Assembly: GCA_947630925.1 (NCBI GenBank)
Contig: CANRJM010000020.1
Span: forward strand, 1 to 38,526
DNA from: an uncultured Lachnospiraceae bacterium
Lineage (GTDB): Bacteria > Bacillota > Clostridia > Lachnospirales > Lachnospiraceae
Length of the DNA: 38,526 nt
Reading direction: 5' to 3'
The notes under the pieces were generated by a model that made no database searches, was not told where the DNA came from, and saw only the letters and a program-made list of their open reading frames with translations. The translations under genes were made by a program, and so were the position numbers. Of this stretch, positions 6,656-15,616 are shown one piece after another (within the stretch, counting starts at the first letter, position 1; each line of letters opens with the position of its first letter).

Positions 6656-8320
6656 TCAATAATGTCTATCAAAAAGCAAATAGCATTTTATCTCTGTTCC
6701 TTTACCGGGGCTGCTCTGCAAGTCAATTTTACCATTCAAATACTGTACAGCGTGTTTTACAATGGAAAGACCTAAACCCGTTCCTCCGGAATCCTTAGAA
6801 CGACTTTTGTCCACCCGGTAAAACCTTTCAAATATCCTTGCCTGATGTTCCGGCGGTATACCGATTCCTGAATCTTTTACGGAAATCACGGCACTTTTGC
6901 CCTGCCTGTTTATCGAAACTTCTACCCTGCCGCCATCTTTATTATACTTGATTGCATTATCACAAAGATTAAATAGAATTTCTGCCAAAAGCTGCCGGAC
7001 GCTTTTTATCTTGAGCTTTTCTCCCGTTACTGTAATTTTAATATTTTTGGCGGCTGCCAGATCAGTCAGCCGCATAACCACATCCGTTGCAATTTCATAT
7101 AAATCAATTATTTCAAAAGGCATATCGCATCCCTCGTCCAACCTTGACAGACGGATAATATCATCAATCAATATCACAAGCCGCTCTGCCTCTGTGCGGA
7201 TATGCCCTACAAAGCGTGTCATATCCTCTGGTTTTACAAGACCATTTTCCATCAGCTCCGCGCTCCCCATTATGGACTGCAGGGGAGTTTTCAATTCATG
7301 TGATACATTGGCAGTAAACTCCCTCCTGTTTCTTTCTGCAAAAGCTGCTTCTGTTATATCAAAAGTAAACAAAACCGCCCCCATCACAGCACCGTTTGAT
7401 TCAATACGGTTGATATGAAGCTGGTATTCCTTTCCCTCGCATTCCATACGGATTTCACTGTGCCCGCTTGAAAATGCCTCCTGTATAGCACGGCTTACTT
7501 CACGGCTTCGCTCCACTGTCAGAAAATCTTTGCCTTTGCAGGATGGATCTGTATGGAACAGCTTTAACGCGGCCGGATTGATGTTCAAAATCACGTTTTT
7601 CTCATTCAAAAGCACCAGCCCTTCCGTCATGCCGTATGTAATTTGTGCAAATTCATCATTTTTCCTCCGAAGCTCCGACAACTGCATATCAATCTGCTTG
7701 TGCTGCTTATTGATACGGTTTAGCAGGGGCGCCAGTTCCTCATAAGTATCGTTTTCCAATGGTTTTTCCAAATCAAGGCTATTCAACGGCTCCATGATAT
7801 GTTTCGAAATACGGCTTGCTAATACTACCGATAAAATGAGGGTTACAACAACCACAATCAGAATCGGTTGTATCATCCCCAAAATAAGCACCCATATCGT
7901 AACGCTGCTAACAGAAATCCTTAATACCGATCCATCATCCAACCGCCTTGCGCAGTAAATTGTTTTTTCTAAAAGCGTTGTGGAATAACGTGAGCTTTTT
8001 CCCTCTTTATTTTGCAAGGCTTCCTGTATTTCTTCCCTGTCCGCATGGTTCTCCATACTTTCCCCGTCAGACTGTGTATCATATATGACATCCCCGTTTT
8101 CAGCAACCCATGTCAGACGGTATTGATTTGACTGTAATTCCTTCAGATAGTTCCGTCCATCCTTTTCAACGGCTATAACAGCCAAAGATAGCTCATCCTC
8201 TAACTGCTTTTCCTGGATATCGCTAAAATAACGATAAAGACACCCCATGATAATGGCAAGGCTTGCAATCAAAACAGTACTCGCCACAATCATAATCGAC
8301 TTGAAAATTTTCTTTGTCAT
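6656..8320 (-). CDS. phoR: Phosphate-responsive sensor histidine kinase
   Basis: The protein has 554 residues and the PhoR layout. A membrane segment lies at about 8-30, an extracytoplasmic sensor region at about 31-140, a second membrane segment at about 143-167, and a HAMP-like linker and PAS domain at about 215-330. The kinase core shows the phospho-acceptor H-box FTANVSHELKTPL (near residue 340), the N-box LCDNAIKYN, the G1 box VKDSGIGIP, the F-box FERFYRVD and the G2 box GGTGLGLSIVKH. The start codon overlaps the stop of phoP by four bases, so the two are translationally coupled. It is the last gene of the pst-phoU-phoP-phoR operon. In the usual model it senses phosphate status through the Pst complex and PhoU and phosphorylates PhoP. 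No strong terminator was seen downstream. Confidence 0.92.
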   Translation of the reverse strand: MTKKIFKSIMIVASTVLIASLAIIMGCLYRYFSDIQEKQLEDELSLAVIAVEKDGRNYLKELQSNQYRLTWVAENGDVIYDTQSDGESMENHADREEIQEALQNKEGKSSRYSTTLLEKTIYCARRLDDGSVLRISVSSVTIWVLILGMIQPILIVVVVTLILSVVLASRISKHIMEPLNSLDLEKPLENDTYEELAPLLNRINKQHKQIDMQLSELRRKNDEFAQITYGMTEGLVLLNEKNVILNINPAALKLFHTDPSCKGKDFLTVERSREVSRAIQEAFSSGHSEIRMECEGKEYQLHINRIESNGAVMGAVLFTFDITEAAFAERNRREFTANVSHELKTPLQSIMGSAELMENGLVKPEDMTRFVGHIRTEAERLVILIDDIIRLSRLDEGCDMPFEIIDLYEIATDVVMRLTDLAAAKNIKITVTGEKLKIKSVRQLLAEILFNLCDNAIKYNKDGGRVEVSINRQGKSAVISVKDSGIGIPPEHQARIFERFYRVDKSRSKDSGGTGLGLSIVKHAVQYLNGKIDLQSSPGKGTEIKCYLLFDRHY

Positions 8321-8994
8321 TCCTGCACCTCTAATCTGTAACCAATACCCCTTACTGTTTCGATCATTTTCCCATAATCTCCCAATTTTGCGCGCAATGT
8401 TCGTATATGCATATCAACCGTTCTTGTTTCGCTGGCATAATCAGCGCCCCATACATCGTTTAAAAGCTGGTCGCGGGTAAAAGCAATCCCTGGATGAGAG
8501 AGGAACAGCCGGAGAAGTTCAAATTCTTTTAATGTAAGTTGGATTCTTTCATTGTCAATGGTAACAATATGTTCGTCCAGATTGACAACAAGACCTCCCG
8601 TTTTTAAAAGATGTTCTACCTCTGTGGGATTGCATCGGCGAAGCACCGCCTTTACGCGGGAAACCATTTCCATCATCCCAAAAGGCTTTACCAGATAATC
8701 ATCCGCACCCAGATCAAGGCTCTGAATTTTATCATACTCCATGCCTTTTGCAGTTGCCATGATGACAGGAATCCTGCGAGTATCAGAGCAGTTTTTCAAA
8801 AATTTCAACAACTCCACTCCATCCTCTCCGGACAACATAATATCAAGAATAATCAGATCCGGCTTGCTTTTGGTTAAAGCGTCCCGAAAAGCTGCCGCAT
8901 CCGGAAAGCCTTTTGCTTCAAAGTCAGTAGAATTGAGTGTATATACTTCAATATCACGGATACTTGCGTCATCCTCAACACACCAAATTTCCAT
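8317..8994 (-). CDS. phoP: OmpR/PhoB-type response regulator of the phosphate regulon
   Basis: The product has 225 residues. Residues 1-120 form a receiver domain with the acidic pair at the N-terminus (VEDD), the phospho-acceptor aspartate in LIILDIMLSGEDG (about residue 51), a conserved Thr/Ala position in PVIMATAKG and the lysine in GADDYLVKPFG. Residues 130-223 form the OmpR winged helix with LTLKEFELLRLFLSHPG and RTVDMHIRTLRAKL. The start ATG 8994 has TGGAGGAAC upstream. It overlaps phoR by four bases and follows phoU by 72 nt with no visible terminator. It probably binds the Pho boxes upstream of pstS and so controls its own operon. The name phoB would be equally usual. Confidence 0.92.
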   Translation of the reverse strand: MEIWCVEDDASIRDIEVYTLNSTDFEAKGFPDAAAFRDALTKSKPDLIILDIMLSGEDGVELLKFLKNCSDTRRIPVIMATAKGMEYDKIQSLDLGADDYLVKPFGMMEMVSRVKAVLRRCNPTEVEHLLKTGGLVVNLDEHIVTIDNERIQLTLKEFELLRLFLSHPGIAFTRDQLLNDVWGADYASETRTVDMHIRTLRAKLGDYGKMIETVRGIGYRLEVQE

Positions 8995-9066
8995 ATAGTT
9001 CCTCCAGAGTTTTCACTTATTACTTTTCAGACAAAGCCGGAATCCACATTGCAAGCATTTCTACCT

Positions 9067-9717
9067 CTATATTTGCTTCCCTTTGTGCATTCCTGTCACG
9101 GAAAATACCACCCACTTCGCAATATTGACCGCATGATCCCCAATACGCTCAAAATATTTGGCAATCATCAGCAAATCCAGCGCATATCCTCCGTCTGCCG
9201 GCTTTTCTTCTATTAACCTGATCAGTGATGATTTGGCCTGTAAAAACAGGTCATCAACCACATCATCACGGTCAATTGCCGTGCCCGCCAATATCACATC
9301 CTGCTTGACGAAAGCATCAATGCTCTCTGTAACCATCTGGCCCGCTGTCTCCGCCATAAACCGAATCTGTTCGCACTCCTCGCCGGTCCTTCCGTCAAGA
9401 AACGTAATAATTTCCGCAATATCCGCCGCCTGTGTTCCGATACGCTCCATGTCCGTAATCATTTTAAGGGCTGCAGAAATCTGCCGCAGATCCCTTGCCA
9501 CCGGCTGCTGCTGCAGCAGCAGTTTCAGACACAGTGTTTCTATTGTACGCTCCATCCGGTTTATTTCCCCGTCAAGGGATAAAACTCTGTCCGTCAGCTT
9601 CGCATTACCAAGAGCCAATGCCTTTGAAGCAACGGCAATTGCTTCCTCACACATAGCCCCCATCTGGGTAAGCTCATTATGAAGCTCAGCAAGCTGTTCA
9701 TCAAAATGACTTCTCAT
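9067..9717 (-). CDS. phoU: Phosphate transport system regulator PhoU
   Basis: The product has 216 residues made of two tandem three-helix bundles, the normal PhoU architecture. Metal-binding-type signatures of the family are visible as DRVLSLDGEINRMERTIE (about residues 44-62), DMERIGTQAADIAE (about 90-103) and FERIGDHAVNIAKW (about 191-204), the E/D-R-I-G-D motifs being diagnostic. PhoU links the Pst transporter to PhoR and holds the kinase in its inhibiting state when phosphate is plentiful. Its ATG shares bases with the pstB stop codon (TAATG at 9717), so translation is coupled to pstB. Confidence 0.93.
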   Translation of the reverse strand: MRSHFDEQLAELHNELTQMGAMCEEAIAVASKALALGNAKLTDRVLSLDGEINRMERTIETLCLKLLLQQQPVARDLRQISAALKMITDMERIGTQAADIAEIITFLDGRTGEECEQIRFMAETAGQMVTESIDAFVKQDVILAGTAIDRDDVVDDLFLQAKSSLIRLIEEKPADGGYALDLLMIAKYFERIGDHAVNIAKWVVFSVTGMHKGKQI

Positions 9718-10472
9718 TATCCAAACCTCCCCGTAATATAATCCTCTGTCCGCATGTCCTTTGGCTGTTCAAACATCTTCTGCGTATTTCCATATTCAAT
9801 CAACTCGCCGAGGAGAAAGAAGGCGGTATTGTCCGAAATCCGTACGGCCTGCTGCATATTGTGCGTTACAATGATAATAGTATACTTATTCTTAAGTTCC
9901 ATTGCAAGCTCCTCAATTTTAGATGTGGAAATCGGATCAAGGGCGCTTGTAGGCTCATCCATCAAAAGCACATCCGGCTCCACCGCTAATGCGCGGGCAA
10001 TACAAAGCCTCTGCTGCTGACCTCCTGACATTCCCAACGCCGACTTTTTCAGCCTGTCTTTCACTTCATCCCAAATGGCAGCACCCCGCAGGGAACGCTC
10101 TACGATATCATCTAGCTTTGCCTTATTTTTAACGCCATGCGTTCTCGGCCCGTAAGCAATATTATCATAGATGCTCATCGGAAAAGGGTTAGGCTTTTGA
10201 AAAACCATACCAATGCTGCGGCGGAGTTCATTGACATCCACATTTGCATCAAAAATATCATTTCCCCTGTAACATACTTCTCCTGTGATCTTTACATCGG
10301 CAATCAGGTCATTCATTCGATTTAAGGATTTAAGGAACGTGGATTTCCCACACCCGGAAGGACCGATCAAAGCTGTAATGCTCCGTTCCTCAATCTGCAT
10401 ATTTATATTTTTTAATGCCTGCGTACTGCCATACCAAAGGCATAACTCCTTTATTGTCATAACATAATTCAT
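9717..10472 (-). CDS. pstB: Phosphate ABC transporter ATP-binding protein
   Basis: The product has 251 residues, the standard PstB length. It shows Walker [10 protein letters not shown] (about residue 34), the Q-loop in [21 protein letters not shown], which is characteristic of PstB, the signature MSGGQQQR, Walker [13 protein letters not shown] and the switch histidine in IIVTHNM. It energises phosphate import through the PstC-PstA channel. The start overlaps the pstA stop by four bases (ATGA), and the stop overlaps the phoU start, which ties its synthesis to both neighbours. Nothing unusual was seen. Confidence 0.95.
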   Translation of the reverse strand: MNYVMTIKELCLWYGSTQALKNINMQIEERSITALIGPSGCGKSTFLKSLNRMNDLIADVKITGEVCYRGNDIFDANVDVNELRRSIGMVFQKPNPFPMSIYDNIAYGPRTHGVKNKAKLDDIVERSLRGAAIWDEVKDRLKKSALGMSGGQQQRLCIARALAVEPDVLLMDEPTSALDPISTSKIEELAMELKNKYTIIIVTHNMQQAVRISDNTAFFLLGELIEYGNTQKMFEQPKDMRTEDYITGRFG

Positions 10473-11338
10473 ACATCTCTCCTTTTCTGGAAATATCTGC
10501 CCGCCAGTGCGGCCGACAGATTGATTAATACTGTCAGGAGCATCAGGATGGCGGCAATTGCAAACGCAACCCCAAATTCTCCGTTTTCTTTTGCATAGAC
10601 ATATAATGCGACTGTCAGAGTCGCCCCCGCACTCCCAAGTCCTTCAAAAATCCCATTTAGGGCATGGGCAAAACCAGCTGTAAAAAGAAGCGCCGCCGAT
10701 TCCCCGAGAATACGCCCGACTGATAAGATACATCCCGTTATGACTCCATCCATGCATCCGGGAAGCACAACCGTATAGATCATACGCCATTTCCCAGCCC
10801 CCAGCCCGAAAGCGCCTTCACGGTAACTTTGCGGCACTGTTTTAAGGCTCTCCTGTGTGGTACGCATGACCGTAGGCAGATTCATGATTACCAGTGTAAA
10901 CGCTCCCGCTAAGAGAGAGGTTTTCATGCCCAGGAACTGGCAGAAAAACAGCATTCCCACAAGCCCATAAATAATAGAGGGTATTCCTGACAAGGTTTCG
11001 GCGGCATATTCAATCATGTTTACCAGCTTCTTATTTTTGGCGTATTCCGTAAGGTAAATCGCTGCACCCACTCCAAGCGGGAGAACAAATACCAAAGTTG
11101 CGATCACGATATACATTGTATTAAGTATATCTGGCAAAATCCCTATATGTCCAGACAAATGGTTCGGCTTCGTAGTAAGCAGCTGCCACGATACATTAGG
11201 CAATCCTTTGTACAACACATAACCGATTAAAAACAGCACCAATGCGCAGGTAAGGCTTACGGAAATCCCCATCAGCACACGCATGGCTGCAATATAGGTT
11301 TTCCTTCTAAAGGAAATAGATTGTTTCTGCATTTTCAT
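10469..11338 (-). CDS. pstA: Phosphate ABC transporter permease PstA
   Basis: The product has about 289 residues with six predicted membrane segments. The binding-protein-dependent permease signature (EAA loop) is visible as [24 protein letters not shown] (about residues 170-194), which contacts PstB. The N-terminal [10 protein letters not shown]-type loop and [12 protein letters not shown] repeat the motif seen in PstC, as expected for paralogous subunits. Two start codons are possible. ATG 11338 lies only three bases after AGGAG, while ATG 11332 has a nine-base spacing and may be the main start. The gene follows pstC by 20 nt and overlaps pstB by four. Confidence 0.94.
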   Translation of the reverse strand: MKMQKQSISFRRKTYIAAMRVLMGISVSLTCALVLFLIGYVLYKGLPNVSWQLLTTKPNHLSGHIGILPDILNTMYIVIATLVFVLPLGVGAAIYLTEYAKNKKLVNMIEYAAETLSGIPSIIYGLVGMLFFCQFLGMKTSLLAGAFTLVIMNLPTVMRTTQESLKTVPQSYREGAFGLGAGKWRMIYTVVLPGCMDGVITGCILSVGRILGESAALLFTAGFAHALNGIFEGLGSAGATLTVALYVYAKENGEFGVAFAIAAILMLLTVLINLSAALAGRYFQKRRDV

Positions 11339-11358
11339 TTACTCCTATAAAAACCGTT

Positions 11359-12237
11359 TTACAGTTCCTTATTGTGTGATTTTAAAAAGAAATTTAATAC
11401 GGCGTTGATTAGCATGATAAAGAGGAACAGCACCAGAGCAATGGAAAACAATGCCTGTTTTTGCAAACTGCCGTCAGCCGCATAAGACATTTCACTTGCC
11501 ACAGCAGTTGTAAGGAAACGGACGCTCTGAAAAAGTTTCGGCATATTCGGTGCATTTCCTGCCACCATCATAATCGCCATTGCCTCGCCAACCGCCCTGC
11601 CGACGCCTAACACAACAGCCGCCGCAATGCCGCTTTTTGCCGCCGGGACAGATACCTTAAAGTACGTTTCAATCGGCGTTGCGCCAAGCGCAAAGGAAGC
11701 ATCCTCATATTCTTTTGGAACAGCTTCCAACGCCGTAAGTGATACTTTAATGATCGAAGGTAAAATCATAATGGCAAGCACAATAATAGCAGCAAACAGG
11801 CTGGCTCCGTCCGGAATATGGAAGGCAATCCGTATCCCCGGCACAAGCACCATCATTCCTACAAGTCCATAAACTACCGAAGGAATACCCGCCAACAGAC
11901 TGACCGCCGTTTCAATTACAGTTTTTACTTTTAATGGCGCAATCTTAGCGAGATAAACCGCCGTCATAAAGCCAATCGGCACTCCAACAACAATTGCACC
12001 AGCCGTACCATAAATACTTGTAAGGATAAAAGGTAAAATCCCATACTGCGGTTTGGCTGCCGTGGAAGCCCATTTCCCCCCAAAAAGAAATTGAAAAACA
12101 CCTATTTTTCGGATAGCCGGAATTCCGGATATGACAAGATAAACGGTAATAAGAAGTACACATCCAACCGTGATCAGGCCAAGTATCAGGAATATTCCAT
12201 GTATGACTTTCTCCATCAGCCGCTTTTTATTCTTCAT
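11359..12237 (-). CDS. pstC: Phosphate ABC transporter permease PstC
   Basis: The product has 292 residues with six membrane segments and a short cytoplasmic N-terminus. The permease signature is EYEDASFALGATPIETYFKVSVPAA (about residues 177-201), and LAGIPSVVYGLVGMMVLVP is the conserved membrane segment shared with PstA. I choose ATG 12237, which has AGGTGG six bases upstream. The upstream ATG at 12264 has no ribosome site and would begin inside that spacer. Its partner PstA follows, and PstS precedes it by 38 nt. Together they form the high-affinity phosphate importer. Confidence 0.94.
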   Translation of the reverse strand: MKNKKRLMEKVIHGIFLILGLITVGCVLLITVYLVISGIPAIRKIGVFQFLFGGKWASTAAKPQYGILPFILTSIYGTAGAIVVGVPIGFMTAVYLAKIAPLKVKTVIETAVSLLAGIPSVVYGLVGMMVLVPGIRIAFHIPDGASLFAAIIVLAIMILPSIIKVSLTALEAVPKEYEDASFALGATPIETYFKVSVPAAKSGIAAAVVLGVGRAVGEAMAIMMVAGNAPNMPKLFQSVRFLTTAVASEMSYAADGSLQKQALFSIALVLFLFIMLINAVLNFFLKSHNKEL

Positions 12238-12275
12238 TTGACTCCACCTCTCAGAACACTTCATAATCCGCAGGA

Positions 12276-13085
12276 TTATTTATTTATTGGTACTTCCCCC
12301 GCAGAGGAAATAATCTCATTTGCTTCAGGCGAAGTAATATAGTCAAAGAAATCCTGTGCCGCCCCTGAAAGCTTTGTACTATCCTTTGTTACCAATACAA
12401 AAAGACGCTGCACCACATAGCTTCCATCTTTTACCGTTTCTTCCGTGGCCGCAATGCCTCCAACGGAAAGTGCTTTTACCGTTTCGTTTACAGAAGCAAG
12501 GGAAGCATACCCGATTGCCGCCGGATTCCCTGCCACCGTTGTGATCACATCTCCGGTAGATGTAAGTTCCTGACGGTATTTGCAGGCGTCTTCCGTACCC
12601 GTAATGGATTCAAAGCCATCTCTTGTACCGCTTCCCGCTTCACGGCCAATCAGGACAATTTCCTGATCATTGCCGCCTATGTCTTTCCAGTTCGTTATTT
12701 CACCCATGTAAATCTTGCCAATCGTTTCAATGTCAAGATCATTTACCGGATTCTCTGGATTTACAATAATAGCAATCCCATCAAGGGCAAGCACCGTTTC
12801 CGTTAATCCCTGCGCTTTTTCTTCTTTTTTTAAGTTGCGGCTGGAAAGACCGATATCGCAGCGTCCTTCTGACACAGCCGTAATCCCGGAACCGGAACCG
12901 GTAGGATTATAGGTAAAGGTCACGCCGGAATTGTTTTCCTCAAAGGCTTCTCCTAAAGCACCGATTACTTTTTCCATAGAAGTTGATCCATCCGTAGATA
13001 CTGTTTTGCTGTCCGTTTTTCCACATCCGACCACAGTTGCGAGCATAAGTGACAAAATGGCAGCAAAAGTAATAATTTTTTTCAT
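12276..13085 (-). CDS. pstS: Phosphate-binding lipoprotein PstS
   Basis: The protein has about 269 residues. Residues 1-20 are a lipoprotein signal ending in the lipobox TVVGC, so the mature protein is anchored outside the membrane. The phosphate-binding loops of the family are present: DGSTSMEK near the mature N-terminus, GSGSGITAV, the DIGLSSR strand and the REAGSGTRDGFE loop at about residue 160. The better start is ATG 13085, with AAAGGGG nine bases upstream. ATG 13091 is only three bases from that site. It is the first gene of the operon and lies behind the Pho boxes at 13146-13185. It captures phosphate for PstCAB. Confidence 0.94.
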   Translation of the reverse strand: MKKIITFAAILSLMLATVVGCGKTDSKTVSTDGSTSMEKVIGALGEAFEENNSGVTFTYNPTGSGSGITAVSEGRCDIGLSSRNLKKEEKAQGLTETVLALDGIAIIVNPENPVNDLDIETIGKIYMGEITNWKDIGGNDQEIVLIGREAGSGTRDGFESITGTEDACKYRQELTSTGDVITTVAGNPAAIGYASLASVNETVKALSVGGIAATEETVKDGSYVVQRLFVLVTKDSTKLSGAAQDFFDYITSPEANEIISSAGEVPINK

Positions 13086-13130
13086 AAACATTTTCCCCTT
13101 TTCTTTGTGATATTTTGTTCTACGCTTTTT

Positions 13131-13185
13131 ATCATAAATGCTATTTGTAAAATCAAAAACACAACTTTTGTAAAATTTCTGTAAA
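13131..13185 (-). promoter_or_regulatory. Pho-box promoter of the pst-pho operon
   Basis: On the minus strand TTTACA occurs at 13185-13180, 13174-13169 and 13151-13146. The first two are 11 bp apart and the third is 23 bp further, close to two more 11-bp steps. This matches the direct-repeat PhoP box of Firmicutes (TT-A/C/T-A-C/T-A with about 5-bp spacers). A TATGAT at 13136-13131 may be the -10 box. The location 46-100 bp upstream of the pstS start fits phosphate-starvation induction by PhoP. Confidence 0.75.
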
Positions 13186-13406
13186 GTTAAAAAACCTATA
13201 TAAAAAATACATCATGAAAATGTGCATAACTGACTATTACGGCGAACTCTCTCCATGCATTTTATAAAAACGCAAATTAAAAAAGCCCTGCATCATATAG
13301 ATAAGGCCTTTCTAATCTTTGATTATTCATCAAACAGTAACGCACGAACGCATACAATTCATTACAATGCTTATCGTCATTCCCTTTATCGTCTAATAGC
13401 GTCTGA
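13186..13406. other. Gap between the agrC-like gene and the pst promoter
   Basis: No gene was found. Short frames on both strands here overlap the agrC-like 3' end and have no start signals. The region serves as 3' flank of the agrC-like gene and as distal upstream region of the pst promoter. Confidence 0.4.
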
Positions 13407-14732
13407 TCAAAAATCAGGCATCTTCCACCCGCATTTTTTAAGAATAAGAATGGTATGGAATGTATAATTTTCCGCATTAAAATATAAACGGGAATCTCCC
13501 TGATATTTATCTACAACACGCTGAATGCTCTTCATGCCATAACCATGTCTCTGCTTATTCTTCTTTGTTGTAATTAACTGTCTGTTATGACCGGAAAACG
13601 GATCCTGTCGGCAGGAGTTAATCATTGTAATAACAATCCTCTTGTCGCCTTGCGGAGTGACACTTAATTCAATATAGGAATCCGATATGTTTTTTGCGGC
13701 GTCTATCGCATTATCCAGAAGATTACTAAACAATGCTGTCAAGTCATATTCTGAAAGAAAATCCACACAACCGCTGCGGATATCTGTCAGAAAAGAAGTG
13801 TCGGATTCCCTGCATTGCTGTCTTGTACGAAAAAGAATGGTATTTAACAGATTATTATCACAGATTCGCACAGATCTCTGTAAATCCGAGGATTGTATGA
13901 TCTGATTAATATAATCGGCGATTTTCTTTGTATCTCCCTTTTCATTCAAATCAGCAATTGATAAAAGATGCTTCCGAATGTCATGGATCAATATTTTTTG
14001 CTTTTCATCCTGCTGATAAAGTGCGTCGAAATATAACGCCGTATCATATTCTTTCTGCAGAAGTATCTGCATTTCCATAAACTTCTGGTTTTTCTCCTGT
14101 GTGGAGGTGTGGAACCAAGTCAGAAAGATATTGATGGCAAGCAGCGCGATAGCGCTGATGCTTATTAAAGCATTCAGAAAAAAAGAAAGAGAAACTTTCG
14201 TGCATACGGCGGCAAGCACAATGGCAATAAAAGCAGACAGCAGAGGGATGATGTTTAGAAACAGAGTGCTTGTGCCGAAAGAAATTTCCTCTGCAATCCT
14301 CTGTTTGATATAAACAGAGGTGCATTGAAGAATCAGGAAATATAGCAGCTTGCTGATTACGGAAAGAATCACAAGGTTTCTAAAATATGATTTTTCTTCA
14401 TAAAAGTCCGGTCCAAAATAGGACAATATGCTTATGATGCCAAGTTCGCTTAACACCATGGATATGGTAATAAACAAGGTATGAAACAGGGCGGTAAGCA
14501 GTTTGAGTTGATAGATGACAAATATACAGATAAAATTTACAATGAAGAACAGCGCAATGTTAACCCGATAATCATCCAGAAAAGAACCGGCAAACAAGAC
14601 AAAATAGCCTAAAAACAAAAACGCCGCTTCACTCTTTCTTGTATATTTTGACGGAAAAAAATTCTGGCAGTATTGCCAAAGAATGCATGCCTCTAAAATA
14701 TAAATAACCGCATAACAAATACTAATCGCCAT
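13407..14732 (-). CDS. AgrC-like GHKL sensor histidine kinase
   Basis: The product has 441 residues. Residues 1-215 contain about six membrane segments, as in AgrC-type peptide receptors. The cytoplasmic part begins with a coiled helix and the phospho-acceptor motif LIHDIRKHLLSIADL (histidine near residue 252). The GHKL ATPase domain shows the N-box FSNLLDNAIDAA and the glycine motif KQRHGYGMKSIQRVV, and it lacks a classic G1 box as GHKL kinases do. The start ATG 14732 lies four bases after the stop of the response-regulator remnant, whose last codons contain its GAGG ribosome site, so the two genes were translationally coupled. It probably senses the peptide made by agrD/agrB at 15617-16371, but its cognate regulator is damaged. 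Confidence 0.86.
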   Translation of the reverse strand: MAISICYAVIYILEACILWQYCQNFFPSKYTRKSEAAFLFLGYFVLFAGSFLDDYRVNIALFFIVNFICIFVIYQLKLLTALFHTLFITISMVLSELGIISILSYFGPDFYEEKSYFRNLVILSVISKLLYFLILQCTSVYIKQRIAEEISFGTSTLFLNIIPLLSAFIAIVLAAVCTKVSLSFFLNALISISAIALLAINIFLTWFHTSTQEKNQKFMEMQILLQKEYDTALYFDALYQQDEKQKILIHDIRKHLLSIADLNEKGDTKKIADYINQIIQSSDLQRSVRICDNNLLNTILFRTRQQCRESDTSFLTDIRSGCVDFLSEYDLTALFSNLLDNAIDAAKNISDSYIELSVTPQGDKRIVITMINSCRQDPFSGHNRQLITTKKNKQRHGYGMKSIQRVVDKYQGDSRLYFNAENYTFHTILILKKCGWKMPDF

Positions 14733-14736
14733 TCAT

Positions 14737-15024
14737 CTACCTCGTACTTTCTAAATATGTAAAATAAGCGTTCTTAAACTCCACGTATTTTCGTTTCGCC
14801 AGATAAGCTATGTATTGGTCATCATGGAGATGAATCATGGAACGGTTAAAATCCGTTACATATTTCATGTTGACAATAAAACTGCGGTGGGTTTCTCCGC
14901 TGCTATAGGATTGAATTTCGGGAGCTCTGATCTTTCCGTGTTTAAAAAATTCAATAATATGACTACTTGCTATTATATATCTAATAAACAAAATAGCAAG
15001 TGAAAATCGAAAAGATATGCACAT
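14737..15024 (-). pseudogene. AgrA-like response regulator reduced to part of a LytTR domain
   Basis: The frame opens at 15063 and is uninterrupted to 14737. Residues from ETHRSFIVNMKYVTDFNRSMIHL to RKYVEFKNAYFTYL are the second half of a LytTR DNA-binding domain, which in full-length AgrA-like regulators lies at the C-terminus of a protein of about 240 residues. The N-terminal receiver with its phospho-acceptor aspartate is absent. A short LKIFMC at about 15024 may be the last trace of the receiver start, and FFKHGKIRAPEIQ seems to be an LytTR fragment joined out of context. There is no good ribosome site. It most likely arose by deletion of about 400 nt in total. It sits between the XRE gene and the kinase and shows that the circuit has lost its phosphorylatable output. 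Confidence 0.65.
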
Positions 15025-15032
15025 AAAAATCT

Positions 15033-15278
15033 TTAATCTGGCGGATATGGATTTACATTCCATGCACCTTGATTGCGCGCAACCATAAGTTCAACAATCT
15101 GTCCTGCCAGTTTGATATCTTCTGCATTGCACAGCCCAAAATTATCCGATATGTTTTGAGAAACATTGGAGAAATGCAGGATTCCCAATAATTCGGCTAA
15201 TTTGTTTTGAGTAAGCCCAAGTTCTTTGCGGCGTAATCGAATACGTTTCCCCATCGTTATAAATTCTTGTTCCCTCAA
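15033..15278 (-). CDS. XRE-family regulator with internal deletion
   Basis: The start is TTG 15278, eight bases after AAAGGAG, giving 81 residues. Residues 1-32 (MGKRIRLRRKELGLTQNKLAELLGI) are the first two helices of an XRE helix-turn-helix. The normal recognition helix and the following helices are missing. The sequence continues directly with the C-terminal segment NVSQNISDNFGLCNAEDIKLAGQIVELMVARN, which in related proteins of about 115 residues lies some 35 residues further on. The frame is preserved across the junction near 15180. Without the recognition helix, specific DNA binding is doubtful. It lies divergent from agrD and just upstream of the regulator remnant, so it was probably part of the agr locus. 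Confidence 0.65.
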   Translation of the reverse strand: MREQEFITMGKRIRLRRKELGLTQNKLAELLGILHFSNVSQNISDNFGLCNAEDIKLAGQIVELMVARNQGAWNVNPYPPD

Positions 15279-15616
15279 AATAATTTCTCCTTTTGACATT
15301 TATCTTAATCGGTAATTGCGAAACAATTCAAAATAGTATAAGTATCCCTCATTGTGTAATCTCCTATTTATTTTAACAGGGATAATTTTCCAAAAGAAGT
15401 TACTAATACAGAATAATTCTGTATTATATTAACTTTAAGTTCTGTTATTCCCAATTTATTCTGAAATATATATAAAAAAACGGCAAAATTCAACAAAAAT
15501 GACCAAAAAACGCCAAAAAACATCCATTCATGTATTATCTGTCGATTTTTTGCAAAAAATAAGCTATTATAAATTAACAACCAATTAATTACATATTACC
15601 GAAAGGAGGTATCTTT
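15279..15616. other. Divergent control region between the XRE gene and agrD
   Basis: The gap is AT-rich and carries no gene. It holds the inverted repeat at 15405-15425, a TATACT sequence on the minus strand (15342-15337) that may serve as -10 box for the XRE gene, and a TATTAT (15565-15570) that may serve as -10 box for agrD, for which no good -35 box is visible. Confidence 0.45.
15405..15449. promoter_or_regulatory. Inverted and direct repeat, candidate regulator site
   Basis: AATACAGAAT and ATTCTGTATT form a perfect 10-bp inverted repeat around one base (15405-15425). A further TTCTGTTATT begins 23 bp downstream of the TTCTGTATT arm, so the arms are also direct repeats about two helical turns apart. 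LytTR regulators such as AgrA bind direct repeats with about this spacing, but the sequence does not match the AgrA consensus well. Confidence 0.45.
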
